NCBI RefSeq assembly: GCF_025989145.1
Contig: NZ_JAPDNQ010000002.1
Location: 62,001-126,000 of the forward strand
Direction of reading: 5' to 3'
DNA from: Microbacterium sp. SSM24
GTDB taxonomy: Bacteria; Actinomycetota; Actinomycetes; Actinomycetales; Microbacteriaceae
Length of the DNA: 64,000 bases
Below, piece after piece: positions 1-8,590 of this stretch. A program made the position numbers and the translations under genes. The stretch's first letter is position 1. Each line of letters begins with the position of its first letter. The notes below the pieces were generated by a model, which worked only from the letters and a program-made list of their open reading frames with translations, was not told the DNA's origin and ran no database searches.

Positions 1-191
1 AGCTGGTCTCCCGTGACCTTCTGGCGGGCCCGGATGCCGCCTCCCGCCACGTCTACGAGGCCACCGGCGATTCCGCCGACGACTTCCTGCGACTCGCGCA
101 CCGCCTGATGGGGCGCGAGGTGACCGACGTCCGTCTCGTGCAGACCGGCGCGATAGACCTTCCCACCCGAACTGAGGAGCACCCTCGATGA
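1..191 (+). CDS. murI: Glutamate racemase, C-terminal fragment
   Basis: The window opens inside this gene; 62 codons remain, read from base 3. The end of the protein ([20 protein letters not shown], then a GREV turn) matches the C-terminus of glutamate racemases, which convert L- to D-glutamate for peptidoglycan in the cytoplasm. The stop codon overlaps the rph start by 4 nt (ATGA), so the two are translationally coupled. The order murI-rph-rdgB is common in actinobacteria and supports the name. The active-site cysteines lie upstream of the window, so the call rests on the tail and the context. Confidence 0.7.
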   Translation, partial: LVSRDLLAGPDAASRHVYEATGDSADDFLRLAHRLMGREVTDVRLVQTGAIDLPTRTEEHPR

Positions 192-940
192 CCGAACTCG
201 TCCGCGCAGACGGCCGATCCGCCGACCAGCTGCGTCCCGTCACCATCGAGCGGGGGTGGAGCAGCCAGGCCGAGGGCTCGGCGCTCATCTCGTTCGGCGG
301 CACCAAGGTGCTGTGCACGGCATCGTTCACCAACGGCGTGCCGCGCTGGCTCACCGGCAAGGGCAAGGGCTGGGTCACCGCGGAGTACGCGATGCTGCCG
401 CGTGCGACCAACAGCCGCAACGACCGCGAGAGCATCAAGGGCCGCGTCGGCGGACGCACGCACGAGATCTCGCGGCTCATCGGCCGCGCGCTGCGCGCGG
501 TCGTGGACACCAAGGCCCTCGGCGAGAACACCATCGTGATCGACTGCGACGTGCTCCAGGCCGACGGCGGCACGCGCACCGCGGCGATCACCGGCGCCTA
601 CGTCGCCCTCGCGGACGCGATCGAGTGGGGCAGGGAGAAGAAGTTCATCGCCCAGCGGTCGCAGGTGCTGCTCGACTCCGTGGCCGCGATCTCGGTCGGT
701 ATCGTCGACGGCGAGCCGCTGCTCGATCTCGCCTACGTCGAGGACGTGCGCGCCGAGACCGACATGAATGTCGTCGTCACCGGACGCGGCCTGTTCGTCG
801 AGGTGCAGGGAACCGCCGAGGGGGCTCCGTTCGACAAGCGGGAGCTCGATGCTCTGCTCGAGCTCGGTGTCGCCGGCTGCGCTTCGCTGCGCGCCGCGCA
901 GCTCGCCGTGCTCGCCCCCGCGGAAGTGCCCGCTCCGTGA
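188..940 (+). CDS. rph: Ribonuclease PH
   Basis: This 250-aa protein has the full length and motifs of RNase PH, a phosphorolytic 3'-5' exoribonuclease that trims tRNA 3' ends in the cytoplasm. Visible family motifs include the early R-P-V-T-I-E-R-G segment, [16 protein letters not shown] near residues 35-50, the R-rich [18 protein letters not shown] stretch, and [20 protein letters not shown], which forms the phosphate/active site. It starts on ATG overlapping the murI stop by 4 nt and ends in a 4-nt overlap (GTGA) with rdgB, so all three genes probably form one transcript. No unusual feature was seen. Confidence 0.97.
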   Translation: MTELVRADGRSADQLRPVTIERGWSSQAEGSALISFGGTKVLCTASFTNGVPRWLTGKGKGWVTAEYAMLPRATNSRNDRESIKGRVGGRTHEISRLIGRALRAVVDTKALGENTIVIDCDVLQADGGTRTAAITGAYVALADAIEWGREKKFIAQRSQVLLDSVAAISVGIVDGEPLLDLAYVEDVRAETDMNVVVTGRGLFVEVQGTAEGAPFDKRELDALLELGVAGCASLRAAQLAVLAPAEVPAP

Positions 941-1551
941 CGGACGCGCTGCGCAAGATCGTCCTGGCGACTCACAATCCGCACAAGGTCGAGGAGTTCC
1001 AGGCGATCGTCGCTGAGACCCGGCCCGACCTTCAGGTGGTGGCGTACGACGGACCCGAGCCCGTCGAGGACGGCGTGACCTTCGCGGAGAACGCGCTCAT
1101 CAAGGCGCGCGCTGCCGCCGCGCACACGGGGCTCCCTGCTCTCGCCGACGACTCCGGCATCTGCGTCGACGTGCTCGGCGGAGCGCCGGGGGTGTTCTCG
1201 GCCTATTGGGCGGGCCACGCGAAGGATGCCGCGGCCAACCTGACCCTCCTCCTCGATCAGCTGTCCGACGTCCGCGATCCGCATCGCACCGCCCAGTTCG
1301 TCTCCACGATCGCGCTGGTCGTCCCCGGCGACGCATCGCGGGAGAGCGTCGTGGAGGGTGTGTGGCCGGGGCGGCTCGCTGCCGCCGCGTCCGGCGGCGG
1401 CGGCTTCGGCTACGACCCGATCTTCGTCCCCGACGGTCAGGAGCCCGACGCGGAGCGCACCGTGGGGGAGTGGACGGCGCACGAGAAGAACGCGGCATCC
1501 CACCGTTCCCGGGCGTTCCGCTCGCTCGTGCCGCTGCTCGAGACGCTCTAG
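937..1551 (+). CDS. rdgB: dITP/XTP pyrophosphatase (non-canonical purine NTPase)
   Basis: This 204-aa protein belongs to the Ham1/RdgB family, which hydrolyses dITP, ITP and XTP to monophosphates and so cleans the nucleotide pool. The N-terminal [14 protein letters not shown] (SHNxxK-type substrate motif), [34 protein letters not shown] and [11 protein letters not shown] are all diagnostic and in order. I chose the GTG at 937 because it overlaps the rph stop by 4 nt and places the family N-terminus right after MTDALRK; an open frame extends further upstream but there it shadows rph. It is the last gene of the murI-rph-rdgB operon. Confidence 0.96.
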   Translation: MTDALRKIVLATHNPHKVEEFQAIVAETRPDLQVVAYDGPEPVEDGVTFAENALIKARAAAAHTGLPALADDSGICVDVLGGAPGVFSAYWAGHAKDAAANLTLLLDQLSDVRDPHRTAQFVSTIALVVPGDASRESVVEGVWPGRLAAAASGGGGFGYDPIFVPDGQEPDAERTVGEWTAHEKNAASHRSRAFRSLVPLLETL

Positions 1552-1587
1552 CCCTCGTCGCCTCTCGTCGCCGCGGCCACCCGGGCA

Positions 1588-1608
1588 ACTGAGAATCAGA
1601 CTCATTCC
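1588..1608. promoter_or_regulatory. Possible Zur/Fur-type operator before the CDF exporter
   Basis: TGAGAATCAGACTCATT (1590-1606) loosely resembles the imperfect AT-rich TGA-AAT...TCATT boxes bound by actinobacterial Zur. It stands out from its GC-rich surroundings and sits about 43 nt upstream of the exporter's -10 box. The match is by eye and imperfect. Confidence 0.3.
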
Positions 1609-1648
1609 CGACTAGCGGGATAGAAGACCTCAGCCGGGAATCCGGGCC

Positions 1649-1654
1649 TAGCCT
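1649..1654 (+). promoter_or_regulatory. -10 box of a leaderless promoter
   Basis: TAGCCT lies exactly 6 nt before the ATG at 1661 and no Shine-Dalgarno sequence precedes that start. Transcription would begin at or next to the A of the ATG. Confidence 0.6.
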
Positions 1655-1660
1655 GGGCTC

Positions 1661-2575
1661 ATGCACGACCACGCGCCCGCTGGCGGCATTCGCGGAGCGA
1701 GCAGCCGACGGCTGCTCGCGATCTCGCTCGCGATCACGAGTGTCGTGATGATCGTGCAGGTCGTCGGGGCGCTCCTGTCGGGGTCGCTCGCGCTCCTCGC
1801 GGACGCGGTGCACATGTTCACGGATGCCGCGGGCCTGGTCATCGCGCTCATCGCTGCCGCCGTCGCCGCCCGGCCGGCGAACGACCGCCGCACCTTCGGC
1901 TACCAGCGCGCCGAGGTGTTCGGGGCGCTGGTGAACGGTGTCATCCTCATCGCGCTCTCCGTGTGGATCGCGATCGAAGGCGTGCAGCGGCTGCTGAATC
2001 CCGGCGAGGTCGAGGTGGCGGGCGGGCTCATGCTCGTGGTCGCCGTGGTCGGGCTGGTGGCGAACGGCGCGGCGATGTGGCTGCTGAGCTCGGCGCAGCG
2101 CCGCAGCATGAATGTCCGGGGCGCCTACCTGGAGGTCCTGGGAGACCTGATCGGATCGGCGGCCGTGATCGTGGCGGCCATCGTGATCGTGACGACGGGC
2201 TGGGTGCAGGCCGACGCGGTCGCCTCGCTGCTGATCGCAGCCATGATCGTGCCACGCGCCGTCGGGCTGCTGCGCGAAGTGGTGTCGGTCCTGTCCGAGT
2301 CGGTCCCGGTCGGCACGCACGTTCACGACATCCGCGAGCACATCCTGCAGACTCCCGGCGTCGTCGACGTGCACGACATCCATGTCTGGCAGCTCACGCG
2401 CGGAGCGCCCGTCTTCACCGCCCATGTCGTGGTGGATGGAGCAGCGATGGCGGACGGGCGGGCGAGCAGCATCCTGAGCCAGCTCCAGTCGTGCCTCTCG
2501 CAGCATTTCGACGTCGAGCACTCGACCTTCCAGCTCGAGCCGGCGGGTCACGTCGAGCACGACGCACACGCCTAG
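1661..2575 (+). CDS. Cation diffusion facilitator family metal exporter (CzcD/ZitB-like)
   Basis: The 304-aa protein has six predicted membrane helices and a cytoplasmic C-terminal domain, the layout of CDF transporters that export Zn2+, Cd2+ or Co2+ in exchange for protons. TM2 carries the metal-site motif LADAVHMFTDAAG (HxxxD). In TM5 the usual HxxxD is ExxxD (LEVLGDLIGS), so one histidine ligand is replaced by glutamate. The C-terminal domain contains VDVHDIHVWQLTRG, typical of the dimerisation domain. Both ends are His-rich (MHDHA and HVEHDAHA). It appears leaderless. Metal specificity cannot be read from the sequence. Confidence 0.93.
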   Translation: MHDHAPAGGIRGASSRRLLAISLAITSVVMIVQVVGALLSGSLALLADAVHMFTDAAGLVIALIAAAVAARPANDRRTFGYQRAEVFGALVNGVILIALSVWIAIEGVQRLLNPGEVEVAGGLMLVVAVVGLVANGAAMWLLSSAQRRSMNVRGAYLEVLGDLIGSAAVIVAAIVIVTTGWVQADAVASLLIAAMIVPRAVGLLREVVSVLSESVPVGTHVHDIREHILQTPGVVDVHDIHVWQLTRGAPVFTAHVVVDGAAMADGRASSILSQLQSCLSQHFDVEHSTFQLEPAGHVEHDAHA

Positions 2576-2581
2576 CGCGGG

Positions 2582-5155
2582 TCAGTCCTCGCGCTGCACC
2601 TCGGCAGGGCTCTTGTCGGGGCGCAGTCCCCGCCAGCGCGGATGGCGGAGGATCCCGCCGGGTGTGAACTCGCCGTACTCGACCTCGCCGACGAGTTCGG
2701 GCCGCACCCACAGGGCGTCGCGCGCATCGAGCGCGGGAACGCCGACGAGGGGGTTCTCATCGATGCGCAAGGGGGTCAGCGTGCGCAGGAGCGACGCGAG
2801 AGTCTTGTCGCTGAAGCCGCTGCCGACGCGGCCGGCGTACTGCAGCCCATCGTTCGTCGGGATGCCGAGGAGCAGCGACCCGAACGTATCGCTGCGCCCG
2901 CCTTTGCCGGGACGGATGCCGGCGATCACGACTTCCTGCGTGCGTGTGTGCTTCACCTTCAGCCAGGACTCCGAGCGGGCGCCGCGCACGTAGCGCGATG
3001 CCGGATCCTTCACGACGACGCCCTCGAGCCGCAGCTTCTCGCTCGCGTCGAGTGCGGCATCGACGTCGTCGAAGACCGGCGGAACCGAGATCGGCGCGAT
3101 CGCATCGCAGGCAACCGTCTCCAGGATGCTGCGCCGCTCGCTCAGCGGCAGACCGGCCACGTCGCGGCCGCCGTGGGAGATGATGTCGAACAGGTAGTAC
3201 CGCACGGGGATGCGGCGTGCTTCGCGGGCGATCTCGCCCGGCTTCTCGAGGTTCATGCGGCTCTGGAGGAGCGGGAAGCTCGGACGCCCGTCCGGCTCGA
3301 GCGCGACCAGCTCGCCGTCCACGACCGCGGGTTCGGGGCCGAGGCCGGCGTCGATGCCGGTGAGCTCCGGGTAGCGATGCGTGATGTCGTTGCCGCTGCG
3401 CGCGTACAGGCGCAGGCGCGCGCCGTCCCACACGCCGACGGCCCGGATGCCGTCCCACTTGCCTTCGACCCAGGGTGTGCGCCACCGTGCCGCGGCCTGG
3501 CGTGCGAGTGCCGGGGTCGCCGTCGTCGAGAGCATGGGGCGGAGGTCGTGCACGTCGCCGGTCGCCGCCTGCGCAGTGCCGTCCGATCTCTCGTGTGAAT
3601 ACGCGCTCACACGACCCTGGCGTGGTGCGGCGCTGCTGTGTGAGCCCGAACTCACATGCGCTTTCGGCGAGGGATCGAGCTCGGACGCGTCACGAGCCGG
3701 CTCACGATCGGCCTGCGGACTCGGCTCGACGGGGTCTCCGTCGGGCTGCGGCCGGCCCGCGGCATCCGTCTTCATGCGATGGAGGAGCCACGACGACTTC
3801 TCGCCCTCGCCCTCGGTGCGGATCAGCGCGAGGCGCACGCGCCCGAGCGGACCGCCGGGCCGGCCTTCGAGGGTCGCGATGATCTCGTCGTCCCGCCACT
3901 TCTCGAGGTCGTAGCGGCCGTCGTCCCAGATCGTGACCGTGCCGCCGCCATACTCGGCGGCGGGGATCGTGCCCTCGAAGGAGGCGTACTCCATCGGATG
4001 GTCCTCGGTCATCACCGCGAGATTGTTGCGCGTGTAGCTGTGCGGGACGCCGCGAGGGACGGCCCAGCTCACGAGCACGCCGTCCCGTTCGAGGCGGAAG
4101 TCCCAGTGCAGCCGGCTGGCGTGATGCTCCTGGATGACGAACGTCGGACGTTCGCCGTGCGGCTGCGCCCCGAGCGGGTTCGCGGGTACGGGCTCGGGGG
4201 TCTTCGACGCGGTGCGCTTGGCGATGTACGCCGAGAGCGGGCCGGCTTCCGCGTCGCGTCCGCCGGCATGGAATCCGAGCGGCGCCATCGGGTCGCCGAG
4301 CTGCTCCGCTCGCTCCAGCACCTCGTCGAATCGCAGATGCCGCAGGTCCGGATCGTCGAGCTCGTCCCAGTCCCTGGGTGCGGCCACGGTCGGCTGCATC
4401 CGGCCGCGCAGCGAGTAGGGCGCGATCGTCGTCTTCGCGCCGTTGTTCTGGCTCCAGTCGATGAGCACTCTGCCGTGTCGCTCGGCCTTCTTCATGCTGC
4501 TGACGACGAGATCCGGGTGATCGGCTTCGATGGCGCGCGCCAGCTCCTTCGCGATCGCCGACGCCTGCTCGGTCGTCTGCCCGTCCGGAAGCGCCGTGTA
4601 GAGGTGGATGCCCTTGCTCCCGCTGGTCACGGGGAACGGTTCGAGCCCCATGTCGGTCAGCAGGGTCCGCGCCCATCCGGCGACGACGGCGCACTCGGCC
4701 AGGCCGGCGCCCGGTCCGGGATCGAGATCGAGCACCAGACGATCGGCGAATCCGCGCTCTCCCGCCGGCGTGAAGCGCCATTGCGGCACGTGCAGCTCGA
4801 GGCTGGCGACCTGCGCCAGGTAGACGAGGGTGGGGATGTCGCCCACCAGCGGATACTCCTTGGTGCCGGTCGAGTGCGGGATCGGCATCCGCTTCACCCA
4901 CGACGGAGCGCCGCGCTCGAGATCCTTCGCGAAGAACACCATGCCGGGGTCGTCGTCGGTGCCGACGCCCTCGGGCCAGCGCTTGCGTGTCACGGGCCGG
5001 CCGATGACATGCGGGATCAGCAGCGGCGCGATGCGCGTGTAGTAGTCGATCACCTCGCCCTTCGTGGTCCCCGTCTCGGGGTACAGCACCTTGTCGAGGT
5101 TGGTGATGCGCAGACGCCGGCCGCCGACGCTCACCATGCTGGGGCCGCCGGACAT
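2582..5155 (-). CDS. ligD: Multifunctional NHEJ DNA ligase D (polymerase-phosphoesterase-ligase)
   Basis: This 857-aa protein joins three enzymes of bacterial non-homologous end joining. Residues about 1-300 are the AEP-type polymerase/primase, with metal-binding Asp in LDLDPG (143 and 145) and LIDW (233). Residues about 335-465 are the 3'-phosphoesterase, with HHASRLHWDFRLE (His 344 and 350, Asp 352). Residues about 540-857 are the ATP-dependent ligase, with catalytic Lys566 in EGKWDGIR and an OB-fold end in VEYGEFTPGGILRHPRW. The Pol-PE-Lig order is the mycobacterial type. A linker of about 75 residues before the ligase is low in complexity and contains two DNA palindromes. The gene is divergent from ku, with only 46 bp between the starts. 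Confidence 0.96.
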   Translation of the reverse strand: MSGGPSMVSVGGRRLRITNLDKVLYPETGTTKGEVIDYYTRIAPLLIPHVIGRPVTRKRWPEGVGTDDDPGMVFFAKDLERGAPSWVKRMPIPHSTGTKEYPLVGDIPTLVYLAQVASLELHVPQWRFTPAGERGFADRLVLDLDPGPGAGLAECAVVAGWARTLLTDMGLEPFPVTSGSKGIHLYTALPDGQTTEQASAIAKELARAIEADHPDLVVSSMKKAERHGRVLIDWSQNNGAKTTIAPYSLRGRMQPTVAAPRDWDELDDPDLRHLRFDEVLERAEQLGDPMAPLGFHAGGRDAEAGPLSAYIAKRTASKTPEPVPANPLGAQPHGERPTFVIQEHHASRLHWDFRLERDGVLVSWAVPRGVPHSYTRNNLAVMTEDHPMEYASFEGTIPAAEYGGGTVTIWDDGRYDLEKWRDDEIIATLEGRPGGPLGRVRLALIRTEGEGEKSSWLLHRMKTDAAGRPQPDGDPVEPSPQADREPARDASELDPSPKAHVSSGSHSSAAPRQGRVSAYSHERSDGTAQAATGDVHDLRPMLSTTATPALARQAAARWRTPWVEGKWDGIRAVGVWDGARLRLYARSGNDITHRYPELTGIDAGLGPEPAVVDGELVALEPDGRPSFPLLQSRMNLEKPGEIAREARRIPVRYYLFDIISHGGRDVAGLPLSERRSILETVACDAIAPISVPPVFDDVDAALDASEKLRLEGVVVKDPASRYVRGARSESWLKVKHTRTQEVVIAGIRPGKGGRSDTFGSLLLGIPTNDGLQYAGRVGSGFSDKTLASLLRTLTPLRIDENPLVGVPALDARDALWVRPELVGEVEYGEFTPGGILRHPRWRGLRPDKSPAEVQRED
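3591..3656. repeat. Two TGTGA/TCACA palindromes inside the ligD linker
   Basis: Positions 3591-3614 are TCGTGTGA-N8-TCACACGA with perfect 8-bp arms; 3639-3656 are TGTGAG-N6-CTCACA with perfect 6-bp arms. They lie 24 bp apart in the part of ligD that encodes the non-conserved linker before the ligase domain. They could form two adjacent hairpins. Confidence 0.7.
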
Positions 5156-5161
5156 GGGTTC

Positions 5162-5197
5162 AGGCTAGCCGTGACGGGCGTGGCCGGTGTGTACTGG
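5162..5197. promoter_or_regulatory. Divergent ligD/ku promoter region
   Basis: On the minus strand TAGCCT (5162-5167) is 6 nt before the ligD ATG, a clear leaderless spacing. On the plus strand a weaker TGTACT/TACTGG element (5190-5197) lies 4-6 nt before the ku ATG. The two starts are 46 bp apart, so the promoters must share control sequence, which would keep the two NHEJ partners co-regulated. Confidence 0.5.
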
Positions 5198-5201
5198 TGT
5201 G

Positions 5202-6146
5202 ATGAGAGCGATCTGGAAGGGTGCGCTGACCTTCGGACTGGTCAACGTGCCGGTCAAGGTGTATTCGGCGACCGAGGACCATGACGTGTCGCTGCACCAG
5301 GTGCACGCCGCGGACGGTGGGCGCATCCGGTATCAGCGCATCTGCGAGATCGACGGCGAGGTCGTGCCCTTCCAGGACATCGACAAGGCGTACGACGACG
5401 GTGACAAGACCGTCGTGCTGACGAAGGAGGACCTCGCGTCCCTGCCGTCGGAGAAGAGCCGCGAGATCGACGTCGTGGAGTTCGTGCCCAGCGAGCAGGT
5501 CGACCTGCTCACGCTCGACAAGGCCTACTACCTCGAACCGGACTCGGCCTCGCCGAAGGCCTACGTGCTGCTGCGCAAGACCCTCGAGCAGACCGATCGC
5601 ACCGCGATCGTCCGGTTCTCGCTGCGCCAGAAGACGCGCCTCGCCGCCCTGCGCGTGCGCGGGGACGTGCTCGTGCTGCAGACGCTGCTGTGGGCCGACG
5701 AGGTGCGAGAAGCCGCGTTCCCGTCGCTGGATGAGACGGTGCGGATCTCGGCGAAGGAGCTCGAGCTGTCGGCATCCCTCGTCGAGAGCTTCGCGAGCGA
5801 CTTCGACCCGACCGAGTTCGCCGACGAGTACCAGGAGGAGCTGCGCATCCTCATCGACGCGAAGCTCGAGAAGGGCGACGCCCTCGACACCTCCGAGACG
5901 TTCGGCGATCGCGAGGAGGAGGAGTCCGGCGGCGAGGTCATCGACCTCATGGCCGCGCTCCGGGCGAGTGTCGAGCGCTCGCGCGCCGCGCGCGAGGGCA
6001 AGGGGACGGATGCTGCGCCCGCCGACAAGCCGGCGGCGAAGAAATCCGCCGCGACGTCATCGGGCGCGAGCGCGGCAAAGAAGCCCGCTGCGAAGAAGCC
6101 GGCCGCGAAGAAGCCCGCGGCCAAGAAGACCGCGAAGGCCTCCTGA
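5202..6146 (+). CDS. ku: NHEJ end-binding protein Ku
   Basis: The 314-aa protein begins MRAIWKGALTFGLVNVPVK, the standard N-terminus of bacterial Ku, and continues with HQVHAADGGRIRYQRICEID and YYLEPD motifs of the Ku core (residues 1 to about 255). Ku forms a ring dimer on double-strand ends and recruits LigD, encoded divergently next door. After residue about 285 comes a lysine/alanine/proline tail with repeated AAKKPAAKK units, a basic extension like those of mycobacterial and streptomycete Ku, likely a non-specific DNA-binding arm. I chose the ATG at 5202 over a near-upstream in-frame ATG because the conserved N-terminus starts there. Confidence 0.96.
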   Translation: MRAIWKGALTFGLVNVPVKVYSATEDHDVSLHQVHAADGGRIRYQRICEIDGEVVPFQDIDKAYDDGDKTVVLTKEDLASLPSEKSREIDVVEFVPSEQVDLLTLDKAYYLEPDSASPKAYVLLRKTLEQTDRTAIVRFSLRQKTRLAALRVRGDVLVLQTLLWADEVREAAFPSLDETVRISAKELELSASLVESFASDFDPTEFADEYQEELRILIDAKLEKGDALDTSETFGDREEEESGGEVIDLMAALRASVERSRAAREGKGTDAAPADKPAAKKSAATSSGASAAKKPAAKKPAAKKPAAKKTAKAS

Positions 6147-6155
6147 CGCGGTCGG

Positions 6156-6926
6156 TCAGACGCGGGGCGCGTCGCCCTCGTGGTGACCGTGCTCCGGGCC
6201 GCGGTCGAACACGTCGGCATCGAGCACGAGGGCTTCGGCCTCCTGGTGGTCGGTGACGACGTCCTTGCCCGCTGCGGCGGCCTTCTTGGCCTTGCTGCGC
6301 TCGCGGAGGTAGTGCCACAGCGTGACGAGGGCGGTGCCGCCGACGGCGACCAGCAGGATCAGGTCGATATAGTTCTCGACGAAGTGGGCGACCGGCGGGA
6401 TGAATCCGAGCAGGTAGCCGAACATCGTGAGTCCGAAGCCCCACAGCACGGCGCCGATGAAGTTGTAGAGCGTGTACTTCCACTTGTTCATGTGACCGAC
6501 CCCGGCGGCGACGGGGGCGAACGTGCGCACGATCGGGACGAAGCGGGCGAGGATGATCGTCAGGCCGCCGAAGCGCTCGAAGAACGCGTTCGTGCGCTCG
6601 ACGTTCTTGACGCTGAAGACGCCGGATTCCTTCTTCTCGAAGACGGACGGGCCGCCCTTGTGGCCGATGTAGTACCCGACCTCGCCGCCGATGAAGGCCG
6701 AGAGCCCGATCAGCAGCGAGACCAGCCAGATGTTGACGCCGAAGATGTTGCTGGTGTGCGTCAGCAGCCCAGAGATGACGAGCAGGGTGTCGCCGGGGAG
6801 CAGGAAGCCGACCAGCAGCCCGGTCTCGGCGAACACGATGAAGCACACCACCAGGAGTGCCCAGGGACCGGCCCATTCGATGATCGCGGCAGGGTCGAGC
6901 CAGGGGATGAGGGCGATGGAGTGCAA
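6156..6926 (-). CDS. DedA family membrane protein
   Basis: About 256 aa, with several hydrophobic segments and the DedA core: FAETGLLVGFLLPGDTLLVI, then GGEVGYYIGHKGG, and FVPIVRTFAPVAAGVGHM with its conserved arginine. DedA proteins are lipid-linked half-transporters; several recycle undecaprenyl or other phospholipids across the membrane, though this member's substrate is unknown. The cytoplasmic C-terminus is charged and His-rich. I place the start at TTG 6926 (MHSIALIPWLDP in the protein) because the upstream frame runs into the tRNA-Leu gene. No strong Shine-Dalgarno decides it, so the start is uncertain. It is probably co-transcribed with the tRNA. Confidence 0.88.
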   Translation of the reverse strand: MHSIALIPWLDPAAIIEWAGPWALLVVCFIVFAETGLLVGFLLPGDTLLVISGLLTHTSNIFGVNIWLVSLLIGLSAFIGGEVGYYIGHKGGPSVFEKKESGVFSVKNVERTNAFFERFGGLTIILARFVPIVRTFAPVAAGVGHMNKWKYTLYNFIGAVLWGFGLTMFGYLLGFIPPVAHFVENYIDLILLVAVGGTALVTLWHYLRERSKAKKAAAAGKDVVTDHQEAEALVLDADVFDRGPEHGHHEGDAPRV

Positions 6927-6983
6927 GGGGTCGTTCCCGTCGGTCGGAGCGGTCGGCGAGGAGTCAGCGCGATGGATGCCTCG

Positions 6984-7065
6984 TGCGGAAGGTGGGACTT
7001 GAACCCACACGCCCGGAGGCACAGGAACCTAAATCCTGCGTGTCTGCCAGTTTCACCACTCCCGC
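6984..7065 (-). tRNA. tRNA-Leu (anticodon TAG)
   Basis: Read on the minus strand, the gene starts GCGGGAGTGG and closes with CTTCCGC, forming the 7-bp acceptor stem with one G-U pair. The anticodon arm CAGGA-TTTAGGT-TCCTG gives anticodon TAG, which reads CUN leucine codons. A class II variable arm (GCCTCCGGGC region) and a T-arm with GGTTCAAGTCC are present. The 3' CCA is not encoded (ACGA follows), so it must be added after transcription. DedA follows 57 nt downstream on the same strand. Confidence 0.95.
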
Positions 7066-7118
7066 GGGTGGGTTCAGTCTACTGACGGGTCTGGGCGGTC
7101 GCTGTGGGGCTGACCCGG

Positions 7119-7334
7119 TCAGCGGCGGATGCCGAAGAGGAAGTAGCTGGCCGGTCCGACCCAGTTGACGAGGATCGCCGGGATCCACACCGGCTTCGGT
7201 CCGCGCACCTCGTCGGGGTCGCGGTGGGCGAGATCCCAGAACGCGAGGAAGGCGAACGCGACCTGCACGAGGCCGATCAGTCCGAACACCGCCTTGCCCG
7301 CCGCGGGAAGTTCCTTCTTGTCGCCTGCCATCAT
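7119..7334 (-). CDS. Small PLDc_N domain membrane protein
   Basis: The 71-aa protein has two membrane segments (residues about 15-33 and 49-68) around a polar loop WDLAHRDPDEVRGPK. This matches the PLDc_N domain (phospholipase D nuclease N-terminal), a two-helix module also found alone in many Gram-positive bacteria. The function of the free-standing form is not known. A second ATG follows the first, so the start may be one codon later. It is divergent from the Tad operon, with 113 bp between them. Confidence 0.75.
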   Translation of the reverse strand: MMAGDKKELPAAGKAVFGLIGLVQVAFAFLAFWDLAHRDPDEVRGPKPVWIPAILVNWVGPASYFLFGIRR

Positions 7335-7447
7335 GCCTCCGCGCTCGTTGGTGTCAGCTGCTCCTCCCCATCCTGCCTCGCACGGGAGCCTTCCGCACCT
7401 GTGGATAACTTCGGGATGACGCTTGCCCGACTTGCGAGGATGCTTGC

Positions 7448-8590
7448 GTGTCCGGTTCCACCGCCCCCGTCGCTCTCGTCGCAGAGCGCGTGCGGGAGCG
7501 CCTGCGGGCCGAACGTGCCGATCCGGCCCGCGATCCGGAGTTCGCCGCCCATATCGCCCGGACCGAGGTTCGTCGTCACAACGACTTCGCGCTCGCCCGC
7601 GGTCTCACGCCGGTCGACGACGAGGCGGCGTGCGTGCGCGAGGTGCTGGCGTCTGTCGCGGGCTACGGTCCGCTCCAGCCGTATCTCGACGATCCCACGG
7701 TCGAGGAGCTGTGGATCAACGCGCCCGATCGCATCTTCGTGGCGCGCGGCGGGGTACCCGAGCGCACGCCGCTCACCCTGTCGGACTCGGCCGTGCGCGA
7801 CCTCGTCGAGCGGATGCTGCAGTCCACGGGGCGGCGCGTCGATCTGAGTCAGCCCTTCGTCGACGCATCGCTGCCGGACGGCTCGCGACTGCACGTCGTG
7901 ATCCCCGACATCACACGGCGGCACTGGGCGGTCAACGTCCGGAAGTTCCTGCCGGCGTTCCGCGACCTCGAACGGCTCGTCGCGGTGGGTTCGCTCACGC
8001 GCGGTGCCGCCGAGCTCCTCCGCGAGGCGATGGCGCACGGCGCGTCGGTACTCGTGTCCGGTGCGACCCACGCCGGGAAGACCACGCTGCTCGGCGCGCT
8101 CATCGCGGCCTGCCCGCCCGACCACCGCATCGTCACGGTCGAGGAGACGTTCGAGCTCGCCGTCGAGTCGACGGATATCGTCTCTCTGCAAGGCCGCCAG
8201 CCCAGCCTCGAGGGCACCGGCGAGGTGACGCTGCGACGGCTCGTGAAAGAGGCTCTCCGCATGCGTCCCGACCGGCTCGTGGTGGGGGAGGTGCGCGATG
8301 CCGAGGCGCTCGATCTCGTCCTGGCGCTGAACACCGGGGTGCCCGGTGCCGGCACGATCCACGCGAACTCCGCGCGGGAGGCATTGGGCAAGCTCGCGGC
8401 GCTTCCGCTCCTCGCCGGGCGCAACATCGATGCGGCGTTCGTGCTGCCGGCGGTCGCGGCATCCGTCGACCTCGTCGTGCACTGCGAACGCGATGCCTCC
8501 GGGGCGCGCCGCGTCGCCGAGATCGTCGCCCCCACCGGCGTCGAGAACGGCGTGATCACCGCACGCACCCTGTCTGGGGGCACGGCGTGA
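7448..8590 (+). CDS. tadA: Tad pilus assembly ATPase (TadA/CpaF family)
   Basis: The 380-aa protein is a type II/IV secretion ATPase that powers assembly of Flp pili from the cytoplasmic face of the membrane. The Walker A motif is GATHAGKT (residues 205-212), the Walker B region is RLVVGEVRDAEALD (276-289), and the His-box segment is TGVPGAGTIHANSAREAL. The N-terminal GYGPLQPYLDDPTVEELWIN is typical of the CpaF subfamily. The start is GTG 7448, preceded by a GAGGA Shine-Dalgarno. The stop overlaps the next gene by 4 nt. No TadZ/Ssd-like partner gene precedes it, unlike in many actinobacterial tad loci. Confidence 0.94.
   Translation: MSGSTAPVALVAERVRERLRAERADPARDPEFAAHIARTEVRRHNDFALARGLTPVDDEAACVREVLASVAGYGPLQPYLDDPTVEELWINAPDRIFVARGGVPERTPLTLSDSAVRDLVERMLQSTGRRVDLSQPFVDASLPDGSRLHVVIPDITRRHWAVNVRKFLPAFRDLERLVAVGSLTRGAAELLREAMAHGASVLVSGATHAGKTTLLGALIAACPPDHRIVTVEETFELAVESTDIVSLQGRQPSLEGTGEVTLRRLVKEALRMRPDRLVVGEVRDAEALDLVLALNTGVPGAGTIHANSAREALGKLAALPLLAGRNIDAAFVLPAVAASVDLVVHCERDASGARRVAEIVAPTGVENGVITARTLSGGTA

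Noticed and set aside
3591..3656. CRP/GlxR binding sites
   Set aside because: The TGTGA/TCACA halves are spaced by 8 bp rather than 6, they lie deep inside a coding region, and no promoter is nearby.
3656..5284. Long plus-strand frame opposite ligD
   Set aside because: No domain can be seen, and the minus strand has all three LigD domains with catalytic residues.
6927..7022. Longer DedA N-terminus
   Set aside because: The extension would be translated from the 3' part of tRNA-Leu and the spacer; the conserved family region starts at the TTG chosen.
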